This document shows positions 1 through 8,784 of a stretch of 45,200 bases of DNA, one piece after another (within the stretch, counting starts at the first letter, position 1; every line of letters begins with the position of its first letter). The DNA lies in contig JAKFVN010000038.1 in the NCBI GenBank assembly GCA_021732145.1, forward strand, positions 1-45,200. Reading direction: 5' to 3'. The translations under genes were made by a program, and so were the position numbers. Source of the DNA: Alphaproteobacteria bacterium (GTDB taxonomy: Bacteria > Pseudomonadota > Alphaproteobacteria > UBA9219 > RGZA01). Under the pieces are notes generated by a model, which made no database searches, was not told the DNA's origin, and was given only the letters and a program-made list of their open reading frames with translations.

Positions 1-257
1 AAACGTGCATCGCTTGCAGCGGCGGCGGGTGTTAAATCGGTTGGAGCGGAAGCCGGGGTAATCGTTGCGCCAGATGAAGGGGGAGGTATAGGAGCTGGCG
101 CGGAAGCTGAAACGCCATCGGTCGGGCGAACGATAAGCGGGCGAAGCGCATCCTCATTCGGATCTGCTGTTTGAGCAAAAACAGGCGTTGAGACAAACGC
201 TGCGCTGGCCAAAACCAGCAGCGCAACCGATTGATAAAAATGCTTGGTCACGTTCAT
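1..257 (-). CDS. Secreted protein, N-terminal part only (runs off left edge)
   Basis: The reading frame opens with ATG at 255-257 and stays open to the window edge (85 codons). TGAGGT lies 8 bases upstream as a ribosome binding site. The first 25 or so residues are a classical Sec signal peptide: Lys/His near the N-terminus, a hydrophobic core (VALLVLASAAFV) and a signal peptidase I site after TPVFA, before QTADPNED. The mature part visible here is rich in Pro, Ala, Ser and Thr (APAPIPPPSSGATITPAS), which looks like a disordered periplasmic linker, and no domain can be recognised. It follows rnr on the same strand after a 236-base gap, so it probably has its own promoter. Function unknown. 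I am confident it is a real exported protein. Confidence 0.72.
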   Translation of the reverse strand, partial: MNVTKHFYQSVALLVLASAAFVSTPVFAQTADPNEDALRPLIVRPTDGVSASAPAPIPPPSSGATITPASAPTDLTPAAAASDAR

Positions 258-421
258 TACTGAAACCTCATCTGACTTAAATATGGCGCATTCGCAGTCT
301 CGCGACCAAAAGCTTAAAAACCTATGAAAGATTAATACGTTAGAAGCCTATTTCCTAGCTAAGTTCGGGCTTTTTGGCAATCCGTTGCTATCTACTTTGC
401 AGTTGTTGCCAGCGGGACACA

Positions 422-440
422 CAGATTCTGCACGAATCTG
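422..440. repeat. Perfect inverted repeat containing two GANTC sites
   Basis: CAGATTC and GAATCTG are separated by TGCAC. Each arm contains a GANTC site, the target of the alphaproteobacterial CcrM adenine methylase. It lies in the 236-base gap between rnr and the secreted-protein gene. No T-run follows on either strand, so it is not an obvious intrinsic terminator. The rest of this gap shows no gene. Confidence 0.5.
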
Positions 441-458
441 CAGTGTTTGTGAACAGTT

Positions 459-467
459 TGTGGATAA
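459..467 (-). promoter_or_regulatory. Perfect DnaA box
   Basis: The minus strand reads TTATCCACA, an exact match to the high-affinity DnaA box. It is intergenic, about 200 bases upstream of the secreted-protein start and 27 bases past the rnr stop. The neighbouring TGTTCACAA is a poor partial match. Binding is inferred. Confidence 0.5.
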
Positions 468-493
468 TTTTTCGAGCGCAGTAATGCCCGATA

Positions 494-2806
494 TTAGCGC
501 CTTCTGCGGCCTTTTTTGAAGCTTCGCTTGCCGCCGAACGGGTGTTTCCCGCCATGATTATTGGTGCGGTTTTTGCGGAAGTTGCCGCCATCCCGCATGG
601 TCGTGCCGGCACGGCCAATCACACCGACGATGGAGAATTTGAGGCCGCCCACAACCGGGTCGGCTTCCACCAGTTTGACCTTCAGCGTATCGGCAAGCCG
701 GAACACCTTGCCATGCTTGGAACCGACCAGGCGCTGGTTTTGTTCATCGTGATTATAATAATCATCCGGCAACTGGCTCATGGGCACAAACCCGTCTGCG
801 CCGGTTTCGGTCAGGCGCACGAAAATTCCTGCGCGCGTCACGCCGCTAATGCGGCCTTCGAATTCCGCGCCGATATTGTCGGCCAAATACAGCGACGTGT
901 AGCGGTCGCTTGCGTCACGTTCCGCATCAATTGCACGGCGTTCGGTTTTGGAAATATGTTCGCCAATATCATCAAGGCGCGACAGTTCATCATCCGTAAT
1001 GCCATCATCACCCAGTTTGAACAGGCGGATAAGCGCGCGGTGAACAATCAAATCCGCATACCGGCGAATGGGTGACGTGAAATGCGCGTAATGCGATAGG
1101 GCGAGGCCGAAATGCCCAATGTTTTCGGGGCTGTAAATGGCCTGCGCCAGGCTGCGCAGCATCACTTCATTGATGACCTGGCTATGCGCGGTATCAACGA
1201 ATTGTTCAAGGATAGCTGCTAGGTCGGCGGGGTGCAGTGTTTTGCCCGGCGATAAATTCACGCCAAAGCCTTTCAGGAAATCGCGAAGCGCGGCAATTTT
1301 TTCAACCGATGGCAAATCATGCACGCGGTACAGTGCGCCCATATTGCCATCTTGCAATGCGCGGGCTGCTGCCACATTCGCCAGTACCATGAATTCTTCA
1401 ATCAGCTTATGGCTTTCAAGCCGTGCGCGGTTGCCGATCGATGAAATTTTTCCACCTTCCGAAACTTTGATTTGCCGTTCGGCAATGTTCAATTCCAGCG
1501 TGCCGCGTTTTTTGCGCGCTTCCAGCAAAACATTGTATGCGCCATACAGCGGTTTAATTACGCTTTCCAGAATGGGCTTCGTAATCTCATTAGGGTTGCC
1601 ATCAAACGCTTCCTGCACCTGTTCATAGGTGGTGCGGGCAACCGATTTCATGAGCGCGCGGGAGAATTTGAAATGTTTCAATTCGCCATGCTTATCAATG
1701 GTCATATGCGCAACCATGCAGGCACGGTCAACAAGTGGTTTGAGGGAGCATAGTTCGTTCGATAAAGCTTCCGGCAGCATCGGCACCACGCGGTCGGGGA
1801 AATAAACCGAATTGCCGCGCTTAATGGCTTCGCGGTCGATGATGCCGTTTGATTTCACGTAATAGGAAACGTCGGCAATCGCGACGGTTAAATTCCAGCC
1901 GCCCTTGTTCGATGGGCTTTCATCCATTGCAGCATGTACGGCATCGTCAAAGTCACGCGCATCGGCGCCATCAATGGTGATGAGCGGCAGCTTGCGTAAA
2001 TCCGTGCGGCCTTTTAAATCCGCACCTTCTAATTTTTCTGATGCTTCCACAACACCGTCGGGGAATTGCCAGGGAATGCTGTGCTGTGCAATCGCAATCA
2101 GGGATACCGCACGCGGCGCGCTAAGCGGGCCAAGATTTTCAGTGATGCGCACCAGCTTCTTGCCGTATTTGCTTTGCGATAACACATCGCCCACAACAAT
2201 ATCGCCCTTCACCGATTTAATATCGTTCTTGTGGTCAAGGATATATTCATCGCGGTTCTTGCGGTCGGTGGGGCGCAGGACTAATCCTTCGCTGGTTTGT
2301 TCAATCACGCCAACCAGTTTGGAAACAGCTTTGGGAAGTTTCTTGATGGGCCGCGCCGTATATTCGCCGCGCCCTTGATGTTCCACGCGCACCAGCAAAC
2401 GATCACCTTTGGCGAGTGCTTCCAGTTTCAGTGTTTTGGCTTGGTGGTGAGAGATGTGCAGATGAATGCGCGCGCCTGGGTCTTTCTGCGGTTCTAATGG
2501 GCGCACGGTCATATCATCGCCATCGATATGCGTGATTTCAACGCCCAGAATATCGGGCAGCGCGCCGGGGCGGCTGATTTTCTTGCCCCCTCCTTTAAAA
2601 CTTATGGATTTTTCAACATTGCCGCTGACCTTCAGGTCTTGCAGCATGCGTTTCAGTTTTATGCGTTGGTCATCATGAATGCGAAAGTGCCGCGCAATCT
2701 CGCGCTTACCAACAGGGACAGGACTTTCTTTGATGAAGTTGAGGATTTCTTCCGCGCTTGGGAAGGATGTTGGTTTTTTATCTTTAGGCGGTTTGTTCTT
2801 TTTCAA
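494..2806 (-). CDS. rnr: Ribonuclease R
   Basis: This 770-residue exoribonuclease of the RNB family degrades structured RNA 3' to 5' and takes part in mRNA and rRNA turnover. Domains in order: an N-terminal winged-helix-like segment (about 15-70), cold-shock/OB regions (about 80-230), the RNB core with the acidic catalytic motif IDGADARDFDDAVHA at 278-291 and a second conserved block ALSHYAHFTSPIRRYADL, an S1 domain (about 645-725, GRISGVTRAGIFVRL), and a basic tail ending KKGRRRR. The start codon is TTG at 2804-2806; the next in-frame Met is around residue 54, inside the N-terminal domain, so the TTG is needed. No strong Shine-Dalgarno precedes it. The gene begins 19 bases after the topA stop, so it is probably expressed from the topA transcript. 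Length is normal for the family. Confidence 0.95.
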   Translation of the reverse strand: MKKNKPPKDKKPTSFPSAEEILNFIKESPVPVGKREIARHFRIHDDQRIKLKRMLQDLKVSGNVEKSISFKGGGKKISRPGALPDILGVEITHIDGDDMTVRPLEPQKDPGARIHLHISHHQAKTLKLEALAKGDRLLVRVEHQGRGEYTARPIKKLPKAVSKLVGVIEQTSEGLVLRPTDRKNRDEYILDHKNDIKSVKGDIVVGDVLSQSKYGKKLVRITENLGPLSAPRAVSLIAIAQHSIPWQFPDGVVEASEKLEGADLKGRTDLRKLPLITIDGADARDFDDAVHAAMDESPSNKGGWNLTVAIADVSYYVKSNGIIDREAIKRGNSVYFPDRVVPMLPEALSNELCSLKPLVDRACMVAHMTIDKHGELKHFKFSRALMKSVARTTYEQVQEAFDGNPNEITKPILESVIKPLYGAYNVLLEARKKRGTLELNIAERQIKVSEGGKISSIGNRARLESHKLIEEFMVLANVAAARALQDGNMGALYRVHDLPSVEKIAALRDFLKGFGVNLSPGKTLHPADLAAILEQFVDTAHSQVINEVMLRSLAQAIYSPENIGHFGLALSHYAHFTSPIRRYADLIVHRALIRLFKLGDDGITDDELSRLDDIGEHISKTERRAIDAERDASDRYTSLYLADNIGAEFEGRISGVTRAGIFVRLTETGADGFVPMSQLPDDYYNHDEQNQRLVGSKHGKVFRLADTLKVKLVEADPVVGGLKFSIVGVIGRAGTTMRDGGNFRKNRTNNHGGKHPFGGKRSFKKGRRRR

Positions 2807-2825
2807 TGTTGTCTAGTTTCTGTTA

Positions 2826-5615
2826 TTACGCCGCTTTCTTTTTCTTGGCGGCTTTCTTTTTGGGTGCTGCTTTGGCTTCGGCTTTTTCGTCAGCCTTTGC
2901 AGCTTTTGCTTTGCCTTTTGGCGCAGCTTTGGTTTCGGCGGCATCGCCGTCATCATTGGCGGCGCCTTTTTTCTTGCCTTTGGCTGGCGCGCCCTTGGCG
3001 GCCTTCTTATTGATAAGCTCAACCGCTTCTTCAAGCGTGAGCGCATCCATATTCGTGCCCTTTGGCAATGTCGCCATGACTTTTCCGTGTTTCACAAATG
3101 CGCCAAAGCGGCCTTGTTGCACGGTAATCATCTTTTGATCATCAGGGTGTGGGCCCACATCGCGGCCTTGCATGGCTTTACGCTTTTCTAAAGCTTCAGC
3201 CATCAGCACAGTGGCGCGGTTCAACCCAATCGTCAAAACGTCTTCGTCTTTTGGAATGGATTTATAAACGCTGCCCAGTTTCAGGTAGGGGCCAAAACGG
3301 CCAACGCCTGCAAGAATGAGTTCACCCGTCTCAGGGTATGGGCCAACATCGCGGGGCAATGCCAGCAGCTTCAATGCAATATCCAAATCTATTGTGGCAG
3401 GATCAAGGCCTTTAGGAAGACTGCTGCGCTTTGGCTGCGGGCCACCAGATTTTTTTGGATTCTTCTTGGTTTTTTTCTTCTTCTTGCCTTTTGCGTCAAC
3501 TTCTTCCTTGGCCGCTTCTTCTTTTGGCGCTGGTTCTTTTTCGGGTGGTGGCGCTGCGCTTTCGGGGCGGTCTAACTGCACATACATGCCATATGGGCCG
3601 TTGCGCAATGTGACAGGCATGTTGGTAATGGGGTCATTGCCCAATAATTTTGGCTCGGCGCTGCCAGCATTGGCGGCTTCACCCGCCACCAATGGCGCGG
3701 TGTATTTGCATTCCGGATAATTGGAGCAACCAACGAACGCACCGTTCTTGCCAAGTCGCAAGCCCAAGCGGCCGGTGTTGCATGATTTGCACAGGCGCGG
3801 ATCAACACCATCCCCCTTATCGGGGAAGAAGTGCGGCCCAAGGTTTTCATCGAGCGCGTCAATCACGTCGCGGATTTTCAATTCTTTGGTGCCGTCAATC
3901 GCGGCAGAAAAATCAGTCCAGAAATCGCGCAAGAGAGCCTTCCAGTTCAGCTTATCTTCGGAAACTTTATCCAGTTGTTCTTCCAGTGATGCCGTAAAGC
4001 CATATTCAACATAGCGTTCAAAGAAATGCTGCAAGAAAGTGGTCACGATGCGGCCGCGGTCTTCGGGCACAAAGCGCTTCTTATCCAGCACAACATAATC
4101 GCGGTCCTGCAACACCTGAATAATGCTGGTATAGGTGGATGGGCGACCAATGCCGAGTTCTTCCAGCTTTTTAATCAAGCTCGCTTCGGAATAGCGTGGT
4201 GGGGGTTCGGTGAAATGCTGGTTTGGCGTAACCGAATTCTTCTTTAAATTTTCGCCGGTCTTTACATTCGGTAGGCGTGATTGCTTGTCATCATCACTTG
4301 CTGCTTCGGTATCATCTTTTTCTTCTTCATAGGCTTTCAAGAAACCATCGAACAATACAACCGAACCATTGGCGCGGAATTCAAAGCCTTTATTTGAACC
4401 CATAATATCAATCGCCACTTGATCCAAAATCGCGCTTTCCATTTGGCTCGCGACCGTGCGTTGCCAGATAAGCGTATAAAGGCGCAAGGCATCCGGTTCC
4501 AGATAGCGGGCAACTTGTGATGGCAAGCGGCTTAAATCGGTGGGGCGCACGGCTTCGTGGGCTTCCTGGGCGTTTTTGACCACACTCTTATATATGCGTG
4601 GTTCGCCGGGCAGGTACTTATCGCCATATTCCTTGGTGATGATATTGCGCGCGCCGGCAATCGCTTCGTTCGACAGGTAAATACCGTCGGTACGCATATA
4701 GGTGATCAGACCGATGGTTTCGCCGCCTAAATCCATGCCTTCGTAAAGTTGCTGCGCCATGCGCATGGTGCGCGATGCGCCCATGCCCAGTTTGCGCGAT
4801 GCTTCTTGTTGCAGCGTGGAAGTGGTGAAGGGGGCGTATGGATTACGCTTGGTTTGCTTGCGTTCGATTTCACCCACGCTGTAATCGAGCGAATTCAGTT
4901 TATCGAACGCAGCCTTGGCATCCTTTTCATTTGTGAAAGAAAATTTCTCTACTTTTTTACCGTTATATTGCGACAAACGCGCTGGAATTTGTGCGCCGGT
5001 GTTGGTGGTGAATACGGCTTCAATCGTCCAGTATTCCTGCGGAACAAACTTTTCAATTTCATCTTCGCGTTGGCAGATTAAACGCAATGCAACGGATTGC
5101 ACACGGCCAGCCGAACGCGCGCCGGGCAATTTGCGCCACAATACGGGCGATAGTGAAAAGCCCACTAGATAATCCAGCGCGCGGCGCGCCATATACGCAT
5201 CAATCAGCGGTTGGTCGAGCGCGCGGGGATTTTCAATCGCATCCTTTACCGCGCTCTTGGTGATTTCATTAAACGTAATGCGGTGAACTTTTTTGCCTTT
5301 CAGCAGCTTTTTATGTTCCAATACTTCCTGAACGTGCCATGCAATGGCTTCACCTTCCCTGTCAGGGTCAGTCGCTAAATATAAGGTGTCGGCATCTTTA
5401 AGTGCCTTCGTAATTTCGCCAACGGGGCGTGCAGCGCGGTCGCCCAATTCCCATGACATGGCAAAATCTTCAGCAGGTTTTACCGAACCATCCTTGGGCG
5501 GCAAGTCGCGCACATGGCCAAAAGAGGCCAAAACGGTGTAATCCGAGCCCAGATATTTATTGATGGTCTTGGCCTTTGCGGGCGATTCAACGATGACGAG
5601 TTTGTGTCCGGACAT
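2826..5615 (-). CDS. topA: DNA topoisomerase I (type IA)
   Basis: The 929-residue protein relaxes negative supercoils through a 5'-phosphotyrosine intermediate. The Toprim domain opens the protein (LVIVESPAKAKTI, with the acidic ATDPDREGEA block at 81-90). The catalytic tyrosine is Tyr306 in GLITYMRTD. A single clear C4 zinc finger follows near residue 610 (CKSC then CSNYPEC), and later come topoisomerase C-terminal repeats of the GPYGMYVQL, GRFGPYLKLG and GRFGAFVKHG type. The last 55 or so residues are almost entirely Lys, Ala and Gly, a disordered basic tail common in alphaproteobacterial TopA. It sits between dprA and rnr in the conserved alphaproteobacterial order dprA-topA-rnr. The ATG at 5613-5615 begins exactly at the Toprim strand, which supports this start. 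Confidence 0.97.
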   Translation of the reverse strand: MSGHKLVIVESPAKAKTINKYLGSDYTVLASFGHVRDLPPKDGSVKPAEDFAMSWELGDRAARPVGEITKALKDADTLYLATDPDREGEAIAWHVQEVLEHKKLLKGKKVHRITFNEITKSAVKDAIENPRALDQPLIDAYMARRALDYLVGFSLSPVLWRKLPGARSAGRVQSVALRLICQREDEIEKFVPQEYWTIEAVFTTNTGAQIPARLSQYNGKKVEKFSFTNEKDAKAAFDKLNSLDYSVGEIERKQTKRNPYAPFTTSTLQQEASRKLGMGASRTMRMAQQLYEGMDLGGETIGLITYMRTDGIYLSNEAIAGARNIITKEYGDKYLPGEPRIYKSVVKNAQEAHEAVRPTDLSRLPSQVARYLEPDALRLYTLIWQRTVASQMESAILDQVAIDIMGSNKGFEFRANGSVVLFDGFLKAYEEEKDDTEAASDDDKQSRLPNVKTGENLKKNSVTPNQHFTEPPPRYSEASLIKKLEELGIGRPSTYTSIIQVLQDRDYVVLDKKRFVPEDRGRIVTTFLQHFFERYVEYGFTASLEEQLDKVSEDKLNWKALLRDFWTDFSAAIDGTKELKIRDVIDALDENLGPHFFPDKGDGVDPRLCKSCNTGRLGLRLGKNGAFVGCSNYPECKYTAPLVAGEAANAGSAEPKLLGNDPITNMPVTLRNGPYGMYVQLDRPESAAPPPEKEPAPKEEAAKEEVDAKGKKKKKTKKNPKKSGGPQPKRSSLPKGLDPATIDLDIALKLLALPRDVGPYPETGELILAGVGRFGPYLKLGSVYKSIPKDEDVLTIGLNRATVLMAEALEKRKAMQGRDVGPHPDDQKMITVQQGRFGAFVKHGKVMATLPKGTNMDALTLEEAVELINKKAAKGAPAKGKKKGAANDDGDAAETKAAPKGKAKAAKADEKAEAKAAPKKKAAKKKKAA

Positions 5616-5658
5616 GCTTATATATGGTCAGAAAAAGGGCAAAAAATCTCAAAACGCC

Positions 5659-5686
5659 GTTTACCTATAGGTGCTGACCCGTAAAC
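5659..5686. repeat. Nested inverted repeats upstream of topA
   Basis: GTTTAC (5659-5664) and GTAAAC (5681-5686) are inverted copies. Inside them lies the perfect 10-base palindrome ACCTATAGGT (5663-5672). The structure occupies the 91-base gap between the dprA stop and the topA start, where the topA promoter should lie. It could be an operator or a weak dprA terminator; no T-run supports the latter. Confidence 0.3.
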
Positions 5687-5706
5687 AATTTATTAGCCGC
5701 CGTCAA

Positions 5707-6828
5707 CTATGCGTCAATAAGCGCCACGAATTGCCCCGGCGAACGGGCGGCTTTTCCGGCCAGTTCCAGTTCCAAAAGTCCAGATAAAACAATGGATGCG
5801 GGCAAATTCACATCCCTGATTAAATCATCAATCCGAACGGCCACGGGGCCAAGGGTTTCGAGGATTTTCTGGCGGGCGAGGGCAATATCATCCTCGGAAA
5901 GAGATTCGTTTCGTTGCGCGAAGCTTCCGGCTGGTTCTGACAATAGGGTGTTTGGCAATTTGGAAAGTCCGCTCATAATATCCTGCACATTTTCAACCAA
6001 AACCGCGCCTTGGCGCAGCAAATTATTGTTTCCCTTGCTGCGCGGATCAAGCGGGGAGCCAGGCACCGCCATTACTTCGCGCCCTTGTTCCAATGCCATG
6101 CGCGCGGTGATGAGGGAGCCTGATTGTTCAACCGCTTCAATGATTAAGACGCCTTCGCTCACACCGGAGATGATGCGGTTGCGTTTTGGAAAATGGCGGC
6201 TGGTGGGCGGCACGCCAAACTGGCTTTCGGCCAAAATCGCGCCTTTTTCGCAGATGGCATCGTATAATCTGGCGTTTTCTTCGGGGTAAATCACATCAAT
6301 CCCGCCCGCCACAACCGCAATCGTTCCTGTTTTCAGTGCACCCTGATGCGCGGCGGTATCAATGCCGCGCGCCAAACCCGATACCACCATGATGTTTGCC
6401 TGTCCGCAATCGCGTGCGATGCGTTCGGCAAATTGCCGTCCATTCAGTGAGGCGTTGCGTGAACCCACCATCGCCACCATGCGTTTGCCGTTTAATGCGC
6501 TGCGTTGTCCCTTCACGCTTAAAATCGGCGGCGCATCTTCCACCGCGCGTAAATGCGCTGGGTAATCCGGCTCGCACGCGGCAACCATATATCCGCCAAT
6601 TTTTTCGAGTGCACTGATTTCTTTTTCAGCCGCTTCACGCGTTGCAATCACAAATGGTTTTTTTGCGCCTGCGCGTTTTGCCAATTCCGGCGCGTTGCGT
6701 ATTGCGTTTTCAGCCGTGCCAAAGCGTTCCAGCAATTTATAAAAGGTGATGGGGCCAATGTTTTCACTGCGGATAAGCCGTAACCACTCCATGCGCTCAT
6801 TATCATTAATGGCGCGAACAGCAGTCAT
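5707..6828 (-). CDS. dprA: DNA-processing protein DprA
   Basis: DprA (Smf) binds single-stranded DNA and loads RecA during natural transformation or DNA uptake. The 373-residue protein has an N-terminal SAM-like region (about 12-60), the Rossmann-fold core with VGSRNAS (121-127), SGLARGID (150-157) and VVAGGIDVIYPEEN (172-185), and a C-terminal winged-helix region (about 305-370, ILETLGPVAVRIDDLI) of the kind seen in long DprA forms. The ATG overlaps the plsY stop by one base (TAATG), so translation is probably coupled to plsY. No other competence gene is certain in the window, although a fragment related to prepilin peptidase lies at its right edge. Confidence 0.95.
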   Translation of the reverse strand: MTAVRAINDNERMEWLRLIRSENIGPITFYKLLERFGTAENAIRNAPELAKRAGAKKPFVIATREAAEKEISALEKIGGYMVAACEPDYPAHLRAVEDAPPILSVKGQRSALNGKRMVAMVGSRNASLNGRQFAERIARDCGQANIMVVSGLARGIDTAAHQGALKTGTIAVVAGGIDVIYPEENARLYDAICEKGAILAESQFGVPPTSRHFPKRNRIISGVSEGVLIIEAVEQSGSLITARMALEQGREVMAVPGSPLDPRSKGNNNLLRQGAVLVENVQDIMSGLSKLPNTLLSEPAGSFAQRNESLSEDDIALARQKILETLGPVAVRIDDLIRDVNLPASIVLSGLLELELAGKAARSPGQFVALIDA

Positions 6829-7454
6829 TATTTTCTACCAATGCTGGGTTCGGTGCCATTAAACAGGCGGTTGATATTGTCTTTATGCTTATAAATAATC
6901 AGCGCGGATAAGCCGCCAAAATAAAGAATATATTCCGGCATATCCAGGAACCACGCAAAAAATGGCGCGGAACCAATCGCGGTAATCGCCGCTGCCGATG
7001 ATTTTTTCAAAACGAATGCAACCATCAGCCAGATCACCACAATCATCAGCCCCAATTCCCATGACATCATCATGTAAAAGCCGATGGCAGTTGCAACGCC
7101 TTTGCCGCCTTTGAATTTCAGAAAGATGGGATACATGTGACCGATAACGGCGCACAGACCCATCAGCAGTGCAAAGTACATATTGTCACTGATGGCAAGG
7201 CCAAGCCAAACCGCCAGCGCGCCTTTGCCGCCATCGAGGAATAGGGTGAGGAGAGCGAGTTGCTTATTACCTGTGCGCAGCACATTGGTTGCGCCAATAT
7301 TGCCGGAACCGATATTGCGGATATCGCCGTGGCCTGCCAGCTTCGTCAGCAACAATCCAAATGGAATGGAGCCAAGCAGATACGCGCCAAAATACAGCAG
7401 GCATGTAAAAATTTGATATTCATAAAGTGAATTCAGGAACGTGGGATGAAGCAT
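6828..7454 (-). CDS. plsY: Glycerol-3-phosphate acyltransferase PlsY
   Basis: This inner-membrane enzyme transfers the acyl group of acyl-phosphate to glycerol-3-phosphate, the first step of phospholipid synthesis. The 208-residue protein is hydrophobic with about five membrane segments. It carries the family loops: GSIPFGLLLTK, the glycine-rich GDIRNIGSGNIGATNVLR, and FKGGKGVATAIG. It starts 13 bases after the pyrC' stop and its stop overlaps the dprA start by one base, so it is the central gene of a pyrB-pyrC'-plsY-dprA transcript. Length and motifs are normal. Confidence 0.96.
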   Translation of the reverse strand: MLHPTFLNSLYEYQIFTCLLYFGAYLLGSIPFGLLLTKLAGHGDIRNIGSGNIGATNVLRTGNKQLALLTLFLDGGKGALAVWLGLAISDNMYFALLMGLCAVIGHMYPIFLKFKGGKGVATAIGFYMMMSWELGLMIVVIWLMVAFVLKKSSAAAITAIGSAPFFAWFLDMPEYILYFGGLSALIIYKHKDNINRLFNGTEPSIGRK

Positions 7455-7467
7455 TATGACCTAAGGT

Positions 7468-8784
7468 TTATGCGGCGTTCGCTATCTTAGTACTATCGTA
7501 AACATGTCGTCCATCAAGGATCGTGTGTTTGACGCGTCCTTGAACCGGAAGCGTTTCGTATGGGGAATTTTTTGATTTCGAATGCAGCTTGTCATTGCTG
7601 ATGCGCCATGGCTCACCTGCATCAAAAATCACCATATCGGCCGCGCTGCCTTTGCTTAAGCGGCCAACGGGCAGGCGTAATACATCGGCGGGCTTCGATG
7701 TCAGGGCAGCCAGAACATTCAAGAGACTTACTTTGTTTTCATGGTGCAGCTTGAGGCTGAGCGCGAGCAAGGTCTCCAATCCCACGATCCCCGGTGCGGC
7801 TTGTGCAAATGGCAAGCGTTTGCTGTCCACATCTTGCGGATGGTGCTTGCTGGCAATCACATCAATCGTGCCATCTGCTACGGCATCTGCAATCGCCTTG
7901 CGGTTTGCTTCATCACGCAGTGGCGGCAGAACTTTTGCGAATGTGCGGTAATCACCCACATCGTTTTCAGTCAGAGTGAAGTAATGTGGGCAGGTGGAGC
8001 ATGTAACATTCACGCCCTTTGCCTTTGCGTCCTTAATCAACTGTACGCTTTCGGCCGTGGTGACGGGGCCAATGTGCAAACGTGCGCCGGTTGCCTGTGC
8101 CAATCGCAAATCAATCATCACCTGCAATGCTTCGGCTTCGCTTGAAATGCCGGACAGGCCAAGGCGGGTGGACATTTCGCCGCCATTCATCAACCCGCCT
8201 TCGGCAAGGCGCGGGTGAAGCGGCAATTGCAGCAACAGCAAATCAAAGCTGCGCGAATAGGACATGATGCGGCGAAGCAGCTTTGCATCGCCCAGCGTAT
8301 TCAAGCCATCGGTAAAGCCAACGGCGCCAGCTTCTGCCAGCAATCCAAGCTCGGTCATTTCCTTGCCTTGGCATTGCACGGTCATCGCGGCATAGGGGAA
8401 ATGTTTTACGCTTTTGGTTTGGCGCGCGCGGCGGTCAATATAGGCAACGCCCGCAACGTTATCGATAATGGGGTCTGTATCCGGCATGGTGGCAATCGCC
8501 GTTACGCCGCCCGCAGCCGCTGCTTCGCCAAGTGTTGTGAATGTTTCTTTGTGTTCATTGCCGGGTTCGCCCGTATGCACCAGCATATCAACGAGGCCTG
8601 GGGCAAGGCATGCGCCGCCAACATCAATGACCTTTATATCGCTAGCCAGACTTGTGCCAACATTCGCGCCAACATCGGCAATCTTGCCGTTTTCAACAAT
8701 CACGCCGCCCTTCGCATCCAGCTTTGCCGCAGGGTCGAGGAGGCGGGCGTTTATATAGGCTGTCTTTGTCCCAGTTATTGTCAT
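7468..8784 (-). CDS. pyrC: Dihydroorotase-like protein, probably non-catalytic (PyrC' / PyrX)
   Basis: The 438-residue protein has the amidohydrolase fold of type I dihydroorotases but has lost their active site. The zinc motif normally D-x-H-x-H-x-R reads DMLVHTG (66-72), so the first His is Leu68 and the substrate Arg is Gly72. The Q-H-C-E-D-P ligand block reads QLPLHP (186-191), losing the metal His. The T-D-H-A-P-H block with the catalytic Asp reads SKHHPQ (312-317). His237 (HIGPVTT) remains. Inactive PyrC' subunits of this kind are known in Pseudomonas, where they are needed structurally by aspartate carbamoyltransferase. Here the gene overlaps pyrB by four bases (ATGA), so equimolar co-translation fits that role. 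A functional dihydroorotase must then be encoded outside the window. Confidence 0.88.
   Translation of the reverse strand: MTITGTKTAYINARLLDPAAKLDAKGGVIVENGKIADVGANVGTSLASDIKVIDVGGACLAPGLVDMLVHTGEPGNEHKETFTTLGEAAAAGGVTAIATMPDTDPIIDNVAGVAYIDRRARQTKSVKHFPYAAMTVQCQGKEMTELGLLAEAGAVGFTDGLNTLGDAKLLRRIMSYSRSFDLLLLQLPLHPRLAEGGLMNGGEMSTRLGLSGISSEAEALQVMIDLRLAQATGARLHIGPVTTAESVQLIKDAKAKGVNVTCSTCPHYFTLTENDVGDYRTFAKVLPPLRDEANRKAIADAVADGTIDVIASKHHPQDVDSKRLPFAQAAPGIVGLETLLALSLKLHHENKVSLLNVLAALTSKPADVLRLPVGRLSKGSAADMVIFDAGEPWRISNDKLHSKSKNSPYETLPVQGRVKHTILDGRHVYDSTKIANAA

Noticed and set aside
542-1075. Plus-strand open frame inside rnr
   Set aside because: It is antisense to a strongly conserved RNase R region and has no recognisable protein features. 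Many similar shadow frames across the window were dropped for the same reason.
7468-8784. Active dihydroorotase
   Set aside because: At least four metal, substrate or catalytic positions are replaced, as described for the feature.
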